Positions 8,590-17,706 are shown, counted from the stretch's first letter. The stretch is 30,556 nucleotides of DNA from JARRQB01 sp965368585 (GCA_965368585.1 CBDUNM010000045.1:1-30556); one strand, 5' to 3'. A program made the numbers and translations. Notes: a model not told the origin generated them from the sequence alone.

Positions 8590-9808
8590 GAATATCAGCG
8601 TAGTTTTCCGCCACCACTGACCAATCGAAACGCGCCAGTACATCTTGTCTTGCTTGTGTTGCGAGCCGTTTTGCCAACGCTCGATCGGATAATAACCGCA
8701 AGATGGCCTTGCTCAGTTCTCCAGGATCGTCGCTCTTGACCATCCAACCGTTGCGAGCGTGTAGCACGACATCGCGCACGGCAGGCACATCGCCCACGAT
8801 CACCGGCACGCCGCAGCCCATGGCTTCGATAGTAACTAATCCCAGGCCCTCCTCGTCACCGCCGCGCGCCGTGCGAAACGGCAGCACCGCGAGCGCCGAT
8901 CTCCTGAAGACACAAGGTAAGCGCGAATTTTCGATGCTGCCGAGAAACACCACTTTATCGCTAATTCCCAGGGAGCAAGCGAGGTCCTCGGAAGGCTTTC
9001 GCAGAGGACCGTCACCGACCACGAGCAGATTGACCTGCGGTTTTGCAGCGAGAACCTCGGGCAGCGCCTTGACTAAGGTATCGAGGCCTTTTTTCTCCAC
9101 CAGTCGGCCGGCGAATACCAAGGTGTTCGCCTCTGATGGCAACCGGGTGGGCACAAAGCGCGCCATCAGATCCACACCCATTGGAGCGACGTCTATTGAA
9201 GTACGTTGTTGTACAAGCGGCGACAGTCGGTCGTGAATGGCCACGCTGACGGCGCTGACCGCGTCTGCCTTATATAACACCCAGCGTTTGATGAGGCGGA
9301 AGATCGGGCTATTGAATCCAAACACATCCGCACCGTGCGACGTTATCAAGAGTCGGGGCTGCGGTCGAACCATCATCCTGCAGAGACCCGCCAAAGCACC
9401 TTGCGGAACGATCCAGTGCGCATGCACGACGTCGAACTGTTCACGGTGCAGCAAGCGCCAGGTAGCGAATGCCTGGGCGAACAAAAAATTCGGCAGCAAC
9501 AACCAGTACCAGCGATTCGCTCGCAAGCGCGCCGGTATACCCCCCTCGTACGCCAGTCTCTCGAATTTTTTCGGTGCGTAACGGAACCGGATGACCTTGA
9601 CGCCATGTAATGATTCCCGACGTTTGGCGCCGCTCGTGGCAGGTGCCAGCACGGTGATATCAAAGCGATCGACCAAGCGCTTGGCGAGCTCGAAGACAAA
9701 GGGCGGCTCGTGATCACCCGACCAACGCGGAAAGGTCGAAGTCAAAATCAACAGGCGTAGTTTGGAACGACTATCGACCACTAAGAGTTGACCGGCTGCG
9801 ACCGGCAC
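8546..9808 (-). CDS. Glycosyltransferase family 4 (GT-B), convergent to the rest of the cluster
   Basis: A 420-aa GT-B transferase on the minus strand. The N-terminus reads LRLLILTSTFPRWSGDHEPP, a glycine-poor version of the acceptor-side loop often seen in exopolysaccharide GT4 enzymes. The middle has ITSHGADVFG, AVSAVSVAIHDRL and VAPMGVDL. The C-terminal domain has VFAGRLVEKKGLDTLV and a DEEGLGLVTIEAMGCGVPVIVGD retaining-enzyme motif. The assumed start is GTG at 9808, about 23 bases downstream of a predicted transcription start; there is no clear ribosome site, so an internal GTG ten codons in is possible. This gene has its own promoter and is not part of the plus-strand operon. Confidence 0.88.
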   Translation of the reverse strand: MPVAAGQLLVVDSRSKLRLLILTSTFPRWSGDHEPPFVFELAKRLVDRFDITVLAPATSGAKRRESLHGVKVIRFRYAPKKFERLAYEGGIPARLRANRWYWLLLPNFLFAQAFATWRLLHREQFDVVHAHWIVPQGALAGLCRMMVRPQPRLLITSHGADVFGFNSPIFRLIKRWVLYKADAVSAVSVAIHDRLSPLVQQRTSIDVAPMGVDLMARFVPTRLPSEANTLVFAGRLVEKKGLDTLVKALPEVLAAKPQVNLLVVGDGPLRKPSEDLACSLGISDKVVFLGSIENSRLPCVFRRSALAVLPFRTARGGDEEGLGLVTIEAMGCGVPVIVGDVPAVRDVVLHARNGWMVKSDDPGELSKAILRLLSDRALAKRLATQARQDVLARFDWSVVAENYADILIGLLSATSDRVPR

Positions 9809-9837
9809 TTGGTTTGCCGTTTCATTCCGGTGGATGG

Positions 9838-9865
9838 ATTATACGGCGCGATGTCAAGCACTCAA
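9838..9865 (-). promoter_or_regulatory. Candidate sigma70 promoter for the minus-strand glycosyltransferase
   Basis: On the minus strand there is TTGAGT at 9865-9860 and a perfect TATAAT at 9843-9838, separated by 16 bases. The predicted transcript start (about 9831) lies some 23 bases before the GTG start at 9808. The rest of the 201-base gap (9809-10009) shows no gene. I see no comparably good promoter for aroC in the opposite direction. Confidence 0.5.
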
Positions 9866-10009
9866 GTGATGGCTCAAATGTATGGTAAAAACGGGAATCC
9901 GGTTATTAATCATTTACGTCTTGGCTTCATGGCCCGTAATGGTGGAGAATCTAGCCCTTCCCTGCAAGCGCAACCAATTTGATGCGGCATATTCGACAGG
10001 CGTCAGACA

Positions 10010-11113
10010 ATGTCAGGAAACACCATAGGAAAAATATTCTCCGTCACCTCGTTCGGCGAGAGTCACGGACCGGCCATCGGGTGTATCGTCGACGGCTGCC
10101 CGCCGGGGCTCGAAATATCGGCCGCCGATATACAACCCGATCTGGACCGCCGCCGCCCTGGAAAATCTCGCCACGAGACGCAGCGCCGCGAACTCGACGA
10201 GGTGCAGATCATGTCCGGCGTGTTCGAGGGAAAAACGACGGGTGTGCCCATCGGCCTGATTATTCACAACACCGATCAACGCTCCAAGGATTATTCGGAA
10301 ATCGCGCAGAAATTCCGGCCGGGTCACGCCGACTACACCTATAACCAGAAATACGGAATCCGCGATTATCGCGGCGGCGGTCGTTCTTCGGCACGCGAGA
10401 CGGCGGTGCGCGTGGCGGCCGGGGCGATCGCCAAGAAATACCTGCAACAACGTTACGGCGTGAAGGTCCGCGGTTATCTTTCGGCCCTCGGGCCCAATCG
10501 TCCGGCGTCGTTCAGCTGGGGTCCGGTCGAAACCAATCCGTTTTTCTGGCCCGACGGCGCGCAGGTGAAGGAACTCGAAGACTACATGGATGCGCTGCGC
10601 AAAGAGGGAAATTCGGTCGGCGCGGAGGTGACGGTGGTCGCCAAAGGGGTGCCTCCGGGGTGGGGTGAGCCGATATTCGATCGGCTGGACGCGGAGATCG
10701 CGCATTCGCTGATGAGTATCAACGCCGCCAAAGGTGTGGAAATCGGCGCGGGTTTCGATTCGGTCACGCAGAAGGGGACCGAACATCGCGACGAAATGAC
10801 ACCACAGGGGTTTCTCTCCAACAATGCCGGTGGCATTCTCGGCGGCATCTCATCGGGGCAGGACGTGATTGCCCGGGTGGCATTCAAGCCAACCTCGAGC
10901 ATCCGTCTGGGCGGGCAGACGGTGAACACCGAAGGACAGCCCATCGACGTGATGACCAAGGGTCGACACGATCCCTGCGTGGGGATCCGGGCGGTTCCCA
11001 TCTGCGAAGCGATGCTGGCGATCACGCTGATCGACCACGCCTTGCGACAGCGGGCGCAAAACGCCGACGTCCGGTCAGGCACTCCGGTGATCCCGCCGCA
11101 GGCGGGGTGTTGA
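10010..11113 (+). CDS. aroC: Chorismate synthase
   Basis: A 367-aa enzyme of the last shikimate-pathway step, converting EPSP to chorismate with reduced FMN as cofactor, in the cytosol. All three family signatures are present: FGESHGPAIGCIVDG near the N-terminus, the long block ending RPGHADYTYNQKYG and DYRGGGRSSARETAVRVAAG in the first half, and TKGRHDPCVGIRAVPICEAM near the C-terminus. Length agrees with the E. coli enzyme (361 aa). The ATG at 10010 gives the standard MSGNTIGKIFSVTSFGESHG start. It marks the boundary between the polysaccharide cluster and conserved core genes; the MFS gene follows 63 bases later. Confidence 0.98.
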   Translation: MSGNTIGKIFSVTSFGESHGPAIGCIVDGCPPGLEISAADIQPDLDRRRPGKSRHETQRRELDEVQIMSGVFEGKTTGVPIGLIIHNTDQRSKDYSEIAQKFRPGHADYTYNQKYGIRDYRGGGRSSARETAVRVAAGAIAKKYLQQRYGVKVRGYLSALGPNRPASFSWGPVETNPFFWPDGAQVKELEDYMDALRKEGNSVGAEVTVVAKGVPPGWGEPIFDRLDAEIAHSLMSINAAKGVEIGAGFDSVTQKGTEHRDEMTPQGFLSNNAGGILGGISSGQDVIARVAFKPTSSIRLGGQTVNTEGQPIDVMTKGRHDPCVGIRAVPICEAMLAITLIDHALRQRAQNADVRSGTPVIPPQAGC

Positions 11114-11176
11114 ACGCAGATCGATAGGGAACCGGCCGCGCCGTCTTTGAGACCGACCGGCCGGTCTGCACTGCCT

Positions 11177-12316
11177 ATGCCGTACTGGCGTTTATCAGCG
11201 TTTTATTTTTTTTATTTTGCGGCCTTGGGCGCGCTCTTACCCTATTGGGGCCTGTACCTGCAAGCGCAAGGTCTGAGTCCGTTGCAGATCGGCCAGCTGA
11301 TGGCGGTCTTGATGGGGACCAAGGTGGTGGCACCGTACCTGTGGGGTTGGCTTGGCGACCATCTCGGACACCGCATGCGGATCGTGCGGCTGGCCTCGCT
11401 GGTTTCACTGATCGCCTTCGCCGGCATGTTTTTCGTCGCGGGCTTCTGGCAGATAGCGGTGGTGATGATTGTGTTCAGCTTCTTCTGGAACGCGTCGTTG
11501 CCGCAGTTCGAGGTCGTCACTATCATATTCCTCGGCGAACGGGTGCCGCGCTACGCGCGCATTCGCGTGTGGGGCTCCATCGGGTTTATTGTGGCGGTGG
11601 TTTGGCTGGGGGTGCTGGTCGATTCCCACGGGGCGCGCATCGTGTTAAGCGCGGTCGCCCTGCTGTACCTGGGCATCTGGTGTTCGTCCCTGCTGGTGCG
11701 GGACCCCGATCCGCAGGCGCACCCGGAAGAACAGCCCTCGATCTTATCGGTGCTGGTTCGTCCCGCTGTACTCGCCTTTTTCATCGCCGTGTTTCTCATG
11801 CAAATGGGACACGGCGCGTACTATGCTTTTTACACCATCTACCTGCAAGATTTCGGTTACACCAAGACCGTGATCGGCCAGCTGTGGGCATTGGGCGTAC
11901 TGGCCGAGGTGGGCGTGTTCCTGATTGTGCATCAACTGCTGGAACGTTGGAGCGCACGCTTGGTGCTGGTCGCCAGCTTGCTGACCGCGACACTGCGCTG
12001 GGTTGTCTTGGGGTACTTTCCGCAGTCGCTCGTCATGATGATCATCGCGCAGTTGATGCACGCGGCCACCTTCGGTACCTTCCACGCGTCGGCGATTCAT
12101 CTGGTGCATCATTATTTTCGCGCCCGCCATCAGGGGCGCGGCCAGGCGCTGTACAGCAGTTTGAGCTTTGGTGCCGGCGGAGCAACCGGAAGCCTGGTCA
12201 GCGGCATTACCTGGGGAGCCCTGGGGGCCGCAGAAACCTTTCTGATCGCCAGCGCCGTTTCCCTGCTCGGTGCCTTCGTTGCGTGGCGGTTTATCGATGA
12301 CGCGTATGATGCCTGA
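11177..12316 (+). CDS. MFS transporter, HcaT-like (MFS_1-like)
   Basis: A 379-aa inner-membrane protein with about 12 hydrophobic helices. The N-terminus MPYWRLSAFYFFYFAALGAL is the typical opening of the 3-phenylpropionate/LacY-like MFS branch (HcaT), followed by PYWGLYLQAQGLSPLQIGQL and the MFS loop 2-3 signature region WGWLGDHLGHRMR. I chose ATG 11177 on this basis; the frame extends up to a TTG at 11147 without a better site. HcaT-type members are proton symporters of small aromatic acids, but the group is broad and the substrate here is unknown. It lies 63 bases after aroC and could share its transcript. Confidence 0.85.
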   Translation: MPYWRLSAFYFFYFAALGALLPYWGLYLQAQGLSPLQIGQLMAVLMGTKVVAPYLWGWLGDHLGHRMRIVRLASLVSLIAFAGMFFVAGFWQIAVVMIVFSFFWNASLPQFEVVTIIFLGERVPRYARIRVWGSIGFIVAVVWLGVLVDSHGARIVLSAVALLYLGIWCSSLLVRDPDPQAHPEEQPSILSVLVRPAVLAFFIAVFLMQMGHGAYYAFYTIYLQDFGYTKTVIGQLWALGVLAEVGVFLIVHQLLERWSARLVLVASLLTATLRWVVLGYFPQSLVMMIIAQLMHAATFGTFHASAIHLVHHYFRARHQGRGQALYSSLSFGAGGATGSLVSGITWGALGAAETFLIASAVSLLGAFVAWRFIDDAYDA

Positions 12317-12509
12317 TGGTTTCACCTGGCGTTCATGATAATTCGCAATGAACCTATAGGCGCAACTCGGTTCCAATACGCCGTTACCGAATTCGGATCA
12401 TCAACATTGCTTACGCGAGTCGAAAACCATTGTGAAAGCACCGACACCGCGGCTGCCGCGACGCGCGCGACAAGACCCCCTCGGCATGGTCGGTCACGCC
12501 CTTATTCAG

Positions 12510-12527
12510 GCGGCGCCCGGGCGCCGC
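12510..12527. promoter_or_regulatory. 18-bp perfect palindrome, possible operator upstream of the RND efflux genes
   Basis: GCGGCGCCCGGGCGCCGC reads the same on both strands. It is 57 bases before the membrane-fusion gene, within the 268-base gap 12317-12584 that otherwise holds no gene I can support. TetR-type repressors of efflux operons bind palindromes, but no regulator gene is next to it, and the site is all G+C, so a chance occurrence or an RNA hairpin cannot be excluded. Confidence 0.3.
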
Positions 12528-12584
12528 ACGCTTGTCTGCGTGAATACACAGGCCACGCGGTAAAGCGGGGCTGAATAGCGGTTA

Positions 12585-13841
12585 ATGGGCATTCGAGCGC
12601 GTAACATCGTACTACCCGCCGTTATCCTGGGCGTGGCGGCAGTGATTGCCGCGATGGTAATCAAATCCAAGGCACCCGCGACACCGGTCGAGGTCAGGGA
12701 AAAAGCGTGGCTGGTGGCCGCGCAAACCGTAACTCCGGGTGTTCAGGTGCCGGTATTGACCCTGTACGGTCGGGTGGAATCGTTATGGTCCAGCCAGCTT
12801 ACCGCGGGCGTCGCCGCCGAGGTACAGGAGGTCAAGGTCATTGAGGGCGATCACGTTGCGCACGGTCAGGTTCTGGTCGAGTTGGACGACCGTGATGCGA
12901 AACTTTTGCTGGCGCAGCGCGATGCCGAGCTGCGCGAAGCGCAGGCCCGCATCGACTTCGAAGTGAGCCGGCATGCGGCCAACCTGGCCTTCCTCCCGCG
13001 GGAGAAAAAGCTGCTCGAACTGACGCGCGCCGAAGTGTCGCGCCTGGGCGATCTGGTCAAGAAGAAAGTCGGCGCCCAGTCGCAGCTGGATACGTCACGT
13101 CAGGCGGTGGAGCGACAGGCGATCGCCGTGCGCGAGCGCGAACAGGCGGTCCAGCAGCACACCGCCCGCATGGCCGAGTTGGAAGCGCAGCGCATCAAAT
13201 TCGAGGCCTTGCGCGACCAGGCCCGACTCGAGCTGGAGCGCTGCCGGGTCAAGGCGCCGTTCATCGGCAGGGTGTCGCAGGTGCTGGTGTCGCCGGGTCG
13301 CCGGGTCCGCGTCGGCGATCCGTTGTTGGAGGTTTTCGATACCGGCAACCTGGTCGTCCGGGCGCAGGTACCAAATCGGCATTTGCCGGCAATCGGTCAG
13401 GCTCGCAGCGCGGGTCAGGAACTTCGCGTGCGCGGTCAGATCGACGGCGTGTCGGTCGAGGCGCGCCTGTTGCGGGTCGCGGGACAGGTCGCTGCCGCCA
13501 CCGGCGGTGTCGAAGCCTTGTTCAAGATCGAACGCGGGGGCGAGGGGCTGCAGCAGGGGCGTTTCGTGCGATTGAACCTCAATCTGCCGGAGCAGGCGGA
13601 TCTGATTGCCCTGCCGCACGAAGCGCTGTACGGGGGCGAACGCGTTTACCTCATCGACGCGGCAAACCGGATGCAGTCGATCGAGGTAGTGCGGGTCGGG
13701 GAAACACAAGGTGCCGATAAGCGTAAACGGATCCTGGTGCAGTCGCCCCGCCTCAAACCGGGCGATCGCGTCGTCACTACGCAGTTGCCCAACGCGATCA
13801 GCGGGTTGCTGGTGCGGTTCCCCGAATCCCCTGTGGATTAA
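12585..13841 (+). CDS. RND efflux periplasmic adaptor (membrane fusion protein)
   Basis: A 418-aa HlyD/AcrA-family adaptor. A single N-terminal hydrophobic helix (about residues 7-24) without a lipobox should anchor it in the inner membrane. It is followed by a first half-lipoyl segment (EVKVIEGDHVAHGQVLVELDD), a long charged alpha-hairpin coiled coil (about 105-215, rich in Arg, Glu and Gln), the second lipoyl half (APFIGRVSQVLVSPGRRV) and a beta-barrel. It should link the inner-membrane permease encoded 12 bases downstream to an outer-membrane TolC-type channel not found in this window. Substrates are unknown. Confidence 0.93.
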   Translation: MGIRARNIVLPAVILGVAAVIAAMVIKSKAPATPVEVREKAWLVAAQTVTPGVQVPVLTLYGRVESLWSSQLTAGVAAEVQEVKVIEGDHVAHGQVLVELDDRDAKLLLAQRDAELREAQARIDFEVSRHAANLAFLPREKKLLELTRAEVSRLGDLVKKKVGAQSQLDTSRQAVERQAIAVREREQAVQQHTARMAELEAQRIKFEALRDQARLELERCRVKAPFIGRVSQVLVSPGRRVRVGDPLLEVFDTGNLVVRAQVPNRHLPAIGQARSAGQELRVRGQIDGVSVEARLLRVAGQVAAATGGVEALFKIERGGEGLQQGRFVRLNLNLPEQADLIALPHEALYGGERVYLIDAANRMQSIEVVRVGETQGADKRKRILVQSPRLKPGDRVVTTQLPNAISGLLVRFPESPVD

Positions 13842-13853
13842 CCGGCCGACCCG

Positions 13854-16800
13854 ATGTCATTTAGCCACAAAAACGATATCGTCGGTCTGTTTGCTCAGCA
13901 CAAAGTGGCGGCAAACCTGCTGATGATCGTAATGCTCCTCCTGGGTGTGTGGGGCATTGCGAACTTGAACGCCCAGTTCTTTCCGAACTTCGAAGTCGAA
14001 GTCATCACGGTACGCACAGCCTGGCCGGGCGCTTCCGCCGAGGATGTCGAGCGGTCGATCACCGTTCCCCTGGAGCAATCACTGCGCACGGTCGACGACT
14101 TGGACAAATTGACTTCCACCTCGAGTCAGGGTATCGCAGTGGTGACCCTGGAGTTTCCCGAAGGCACCGACATGGGAGAGGCGTCGGACAATGTGGACGA
14201 GCTGGTCAACGCCGTACGAAACCTGCCCGCCGATGCCGAAAAGCCCGAGGTATCGCACGTCATTCGTTACGAACACATCGCAAACCTGCTGGTTCATGGG
14301 GCGGTGGAACTGAACGAATTGCGCTCGTTGGTACGACGCCTGGAGCGCGAATTGCTGGACCGGGGTATCTCGAAGATCGACATCAGCGGCCTTCCGGACG
14401 AAGAGCTGTCGATCCAGATACCATTGAATACATTGCAGGAACTCGGTCTGTCCCTGCAGCAGGTCGCCGATCGCGTTGCCGCCGAGTCGCAGGATTTACC
14501 GGCCGGGACCATCGGGCGTGACGATGTGGCCCGTGAACTCAGAACCATCAATCAGCGTCGCAGTGAGCTGGGATTCGAATCGCTGGCCTTGCGTGCCGAT
14601 CGTGAAGGCCGCTTGCTGCGCGTCGGCGATGTTGCAGAGGTCGAACGTCGGGCCCGTCCCAACGAGGTGGAGATCACCTACCAGGGGCAGCCCGCGGTCG
14701 AGTTGACGCTGCAGCGCGCGCAGCGGGACGATTCGCTGGAATCGGCTCGCATCATGGAGCAATGGTTGGCGGAGACTCGCCCCAAACTGCCGCCCGGTAT
14801 TGAAATCACCGTGTTCGACGAGCGCTGGCAGTTGATCGAAGACCGCATCAACCTGTTGCTCAAAAACGGTCTAGGCGGCCTGATTCTGGTGGTGGGCATA
14901 CTGTTCTTGTTTCTCAATGGGCGCGTGGCCTTCTGGGTGACGGTCGGTATACCCGTGTCGTTCATGGCGACACTCGCCATCGTCTACGCGGCAGGTGGCA
15001 GCATCAACATGATTTCGCTGTTCGCGTTGATCATGGCGCTGGGCATCATCGTCGACGACGCCATCGTTGTCGGCGAAGACGCACTGACCCACTATCAGAC
15101 CGGTGAATCGTCGTTGGAGGCAGCCGAGGGCGGGGCGAGGCGCATGTTGGCGCCGGTGTTTTCGTCGTCGCTGACCACGATCGCGGCCTTCATCCCGCTG
15201 TTCGCCTTGAGCGGGTTCATTGGCAAGTTTCTGGGCGACATCCCGTTTGTGATCGTGTGCGTTATCCTGGCCTCGCTGGTGGAAAGCTTTCTGGTGCTGC
15301 CGGGTCATCTGCGACACAGTTTCAGGCGTATGCGGCACGCCGAACCCGGGGCGTTTCGCCGTCGCTGGGATCAGGGTTTTGCGCGCTTTCGCGATCGTCA
15401 TTTTCGGCGTCTGGTCAGCGCGGCGGTCGACAATCGGTTGACGACACTGGCGGTCGCATTCGCGACGGCGATCCTGGTCTTCGGGTTGATTGCCGGCGGC
15501 CGTTTGGGCTTCAGCTTTTTTCCCAACGTGCCGGGACCGATGGTGGTGGCGAGTGCCACCTTCGTCGCGGGCACGCCGCCGCAGCGCGTCGAACGCTTTA
15601 TCCGCGAAGTCGAGCAGGGGCTCTACGCGGCCGAACAGGAACTTGGCGGCAACCTGATCAAGGTCGCCGCGGTCTCGGATGGATTGGGTTTTTTTTCCAA
15701 CGCCCGCCAGGGTCAAAGGGGTGATCAGTTCGCCTCGGTAACCGCGGAACTGACGCAGAACGATGAACGCACCGTCACCAATGAGCAGTTTCTGGAAGCC
15801 TGGAAGAGGCATTTCAAAGAGCCGCCCGGCCTGGAGTACGTGACCCTGACCAGCCGCATGGGCGGGCATCCGGGTCGCGATCTCGAGATCCAGCTCACGG
15901 GTGCCGACCCCGAGCGCCTCAAGCGCGCCGCCATTGATCTGAGCGAGGCAATCCGCGCGATTCCGGGTACCCGTGGCGTGGAAGACGACATGCCGTTCGG
16001 CACCCAGCAAGCGCTGTTCAGCCTGACCCCGCTGGGCGAGGCCATGGGGCTGAGCGTGGCCGACGTCGGCCGGCAGTTGCGCGGCGCCTTGGACGGCCAT
16101 TTGGCGCAGATATTCAACCAGGGGGACGAGGAGATCGAAGTCAGGGTCATGTTGCCCGACGAAGAAAGGTACCGACTCGGCACCTTGGCGGATTTCAATA
16201 TTGTCTTGCCCGACGGCGAACGGGCACCGCTGTCATCCGTGGTAAACCTGACCGAACGTCGAGGCTTCAAGGCCCTGCGTCACGTCGATGGGAGGCTGGC
16301 AGTCACCGTCTATGCGGACGTCGACAAACGCGCCGCGAATGCCAACGCGATTCGTGCTCAACTGCGCGAGCAGATCCTGCCGGGTCTCGTCCAGAGCTAT
16401 GGTCTGAATTGGGAGTTTACCGGGCGCGCGGAAGATCAGCGTGAAACGGCGTCGGACATGCAACGCGGTGCATTGTTCGCGCTCGCAATGATCTACATCG
16501 TCCTCGCCTGGGTGTTCGGTTCTTACGGCTGGCCGCTGGTGGTGATGGCCATTATTCCATTCGGTCTGGTCGGCGCCCTGGCGGGGCACTGGGCGATGGG
16601 TGTGACACCAACTATTTTGTCCATGTTCGGACTGTTCGCCCTGTCGGGCATCGTGGTCAACGACTCCATCATATTGGTGGTGTTTTACAAACAACTGCGG
16701 GAACAGGGCATGGCGGTGCGAGAGGCCATCGTCGAGGCCGCCTGCCAGCGCCTGCGCGCCGTGTTGCTGACGTCGCTGACCACCATCGCCGGTTTGACGC

Positions 16801-16985
16801 CGCTGCTGTTCGAGACTTCTCTGCAGGCGCAGTTCCTTATTCCCATGGCGATATCCATCAGCTTCGGCCTGGCGTTCGCCACCTTCCTCGTCCTGGTCCT
16901 CGTGCCGTCGCTGTTGAGCGCGATGGAGGGGGCGCGGATGCGGCTGGGCTTCATGGACCGGACGCCGCAACCCGAGGTGTCATGA
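13854..16985 (+). CDS. RND efflux transporter permease (AcrB/HAE1-like)
   Basis: A 1043-aa inner-membrane proton antiporter with the duplicated RND layout: one helix, a large periplasmic porter loop, six helices, a second loop, and five more helices. TM4 has GIIVDDAIVVGEDAL with Asp401-Asp402 where AcrB has its proton-relay aspartates. TM10 has GIVVNDSIILVVFY, lacking the lysine at the AcrB Lys940 position and carrying Asn-Asp instead, as in a widespread environmental HAE subgroup. The opening FAQHKVAANLLMIVMLLLGV is typical of that subgroup. It forms a pair with the adaptor 12 bases upstream. The exported compound cannot be predicted. Confidence 0.95.
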   Translation: MSFSHKNDIVGLFAQHKVAANLLMIVMLLLGVWGIANLNAQFFPNFEVEVITVRTAWPGASAEDVERSITVPLEQSLRTVDDLDKLTSTSSQGIAVVTLEFPEGTDMGEASDNVDELVNAVRNLPADAEKPEVSHVIRYEHIANLLVHGAVELNELRSLVRRLERELLDRGISKIDISGLPDEELSIQIPLNTLQELGLSLQQVADRVAAESQDLPAGTIGRDDVARELRTINQRRSELGFESLALRADREGRLLRVGDVAEVERRARPNEVEITYQGQPAVELTLQRAQRDDSLESARIMEQWLAETRPKLPPGIEITVFDERWQLIEDRINLLLKNGLGGLILVVGILFLFLNGRVAFWVTVGIPVSFMATLAIVYAAGGSINMISLFALIMALGIIVDDAIVVGEDALTHYQTGESSLEAAEGGARRMLAPVFSSSLTTIAAFIPLFALSGFIGKFLGDIPFVIVCVILASLVESFLVLPGHLRHSFRRMRHAEPGAFRRRWDQGFARFRDRHFRRLVSAAVDNRLTTLAVAFATAILVFGLIAGGRLGFSFFPNVPGPMVVASATFVAGTPPQRVERFIREVEQGLYAAEQELGGNLIKVAAVSDGLGFFSNARQGQRGDQFASVTAELTQNDERTVTNEQFLEAWKRHFKEPPGLEYVTLTSRMGGHPGRDLEIQLTGADPERLKRAAIDLSEAIRAIPGTRGVEDDMPFGTQQALFSLTPLGEAMGLSVADVGRQLRGALDGHLAQIFNQGDEEIEVRVMLPDEERYRLGTLADFNIVLPDGERAPLSSVVNLTERRGFKALRHVDGRLAVTVYADVDKRAANANAIRAQLREQILPGLVQSYGLNWEFTGRAEDQRETASDMQRGALFALAMIYIVLAWVFGSYGWPLVVMAIIPFGLVGALAGHWAMGVTPTILSMFGLFALSGIVVNDSIILVVFYKQLREQGMAVREAIVEAACQRLRAVLLTSLTTIAGLTPLLFETSLQAQFLIPMAISISFGLAFATFLVLVLVPSLLSAMEGARMRLGFMDRTPQPEVS

Positions 16986-17134
16986 GGTTCGACGTTGCGC
17001 AGAGGAACAGCCGCTCGAATCGATTGCCGACCGTACCCGTTGCTATGCAGCCTCCTAGTGTGATCACCGAGGAATCTCCGGCGTTTCGACGCCGTTGACC
17101 CACATGGCATTGTCGCCGTTGTCGGGCGGGTCCT

Positions 17135-17189
17135 CCTATCCTGCGTGTTGCACCAGTATCCGATCGGCTGGTGCAACACGCAGGGTAGG
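17135..17189. repeat. Long near-perfect inverted repeat (22-bp arms, 11-base loop)
   Basis: Left arm 17135-17156 and right arm 17168-17189 are reverse complements except for one T/G position (17139 with 17185), around the loop TATCCGATCGG. The core arm is CCTGCGTGTTGCACCAG. It lies 150 bases after the RND permease stop. The tract after it has only four T residues, so it is a poor intrinsic terminator. REP-like or miniature-transposon palindromes in gammaproteobacterial genomes have this appearance; copy number in the genome is unknown. Confidence 0.75.
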
Positions 17190-17568
17190 CTTTTGACGAC
17201 TGGTATTCTGGCGACCAGCCGCACTCGGGTTTGTATGGCCACCCGCCCCGATGATGCCTATCTTGGCATCCCACCGGCCAATCAGCGTCCAAGAGTTGAG
17301 CCGCGGATACGTCGGCACCGGTGCGCTCGATGTGCGTCTTCGTGCGCGCCGATCGCCAATGACTGTGGCGCCGCTATTGAACTAGATGTGCGTTATCATT
17401 GGGGCCGGAAGCGCTTGCCAGTCGTTGCGCGAGCCCTGAGACGCGCGGCGCAGCTTCTCCGCTCAGGAAGTCCGCGCGATCGGCTGCCACTGTTCGCGAC
17501 TATTGTGAGATTCAGCGTCTGTTGTGTGCCGACGCCGACAATTGCACTGATCATGCAGCCTCTGAGCG

Positions 17569-17706
17569 ATGAAGATTGAGTATTGCGGTCGACTCCACCG
17601 GGCGGAAAATGGACATAAACTTTCGCAGGACGAGGACAGGTGTCCGCATTGTGTGGATAAGCTTACCGCTGCGTATCCTGACCGACTTGCAGTACCGAAT
17701 TCTTAG
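17569..17706 (+). CDS. Possible small cysteine-containing protein (45 aa), doubtful
   Basis: ATG at 17569 opens a 45-residue frame ending at TAG 17704-17706. It contains Cys6, His10, His16 and the pair Cys25-Pro-His-Cys28 (RCPHCVDKL), a spacing that could bind zinc. No clear ribosome site precedes it, no neighbour suggests a role, and such a short frame could be chance. I know of no family that it matches. Listed because the residues are arranged like a mini zinc knuckle. Confidence 0.15.
   Translation: MKIEYCGRLHRAENGHKLSQDEDRCPHCVDKLTAAYPDRLAVPNS

Noticed and set aside
11245..12300. A 351-codon plus-strand frame inside the MFS gene
   Set aside because: Arg/Gly/His-rich, no motifs, and the other frame encodes a clear MFS protein with hydrophobic helices.
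12335..12574. A 79-codon frame between the MFS and adaptor genes
   Set aside because: No ribosome site, no motif, and it runs through the GC palindrome; probably noncoding.
14871..16100. A 409-codon open frame on the minus strand
   Set aside because: It lies wholly inside the RND permease gene, whose motifs are intact on the plus strand; the translation is His/Arg/Gln-rich without motifs, a GC-rich antisense shadow.
17135..17200. Intrinsic terminator for the RND genes
   Set aside because: The hairpin is strong, but only a short TTTT occurs several bases after it and the arms are longer than typical terminators; kept as a repeat.
17145..17579. A 144-codon frame after the RND permease
   Set aside because: Starts inside the long inverted repeat, has a Cys/Arg-rich translation with no recognisable motif and no ribosome site.
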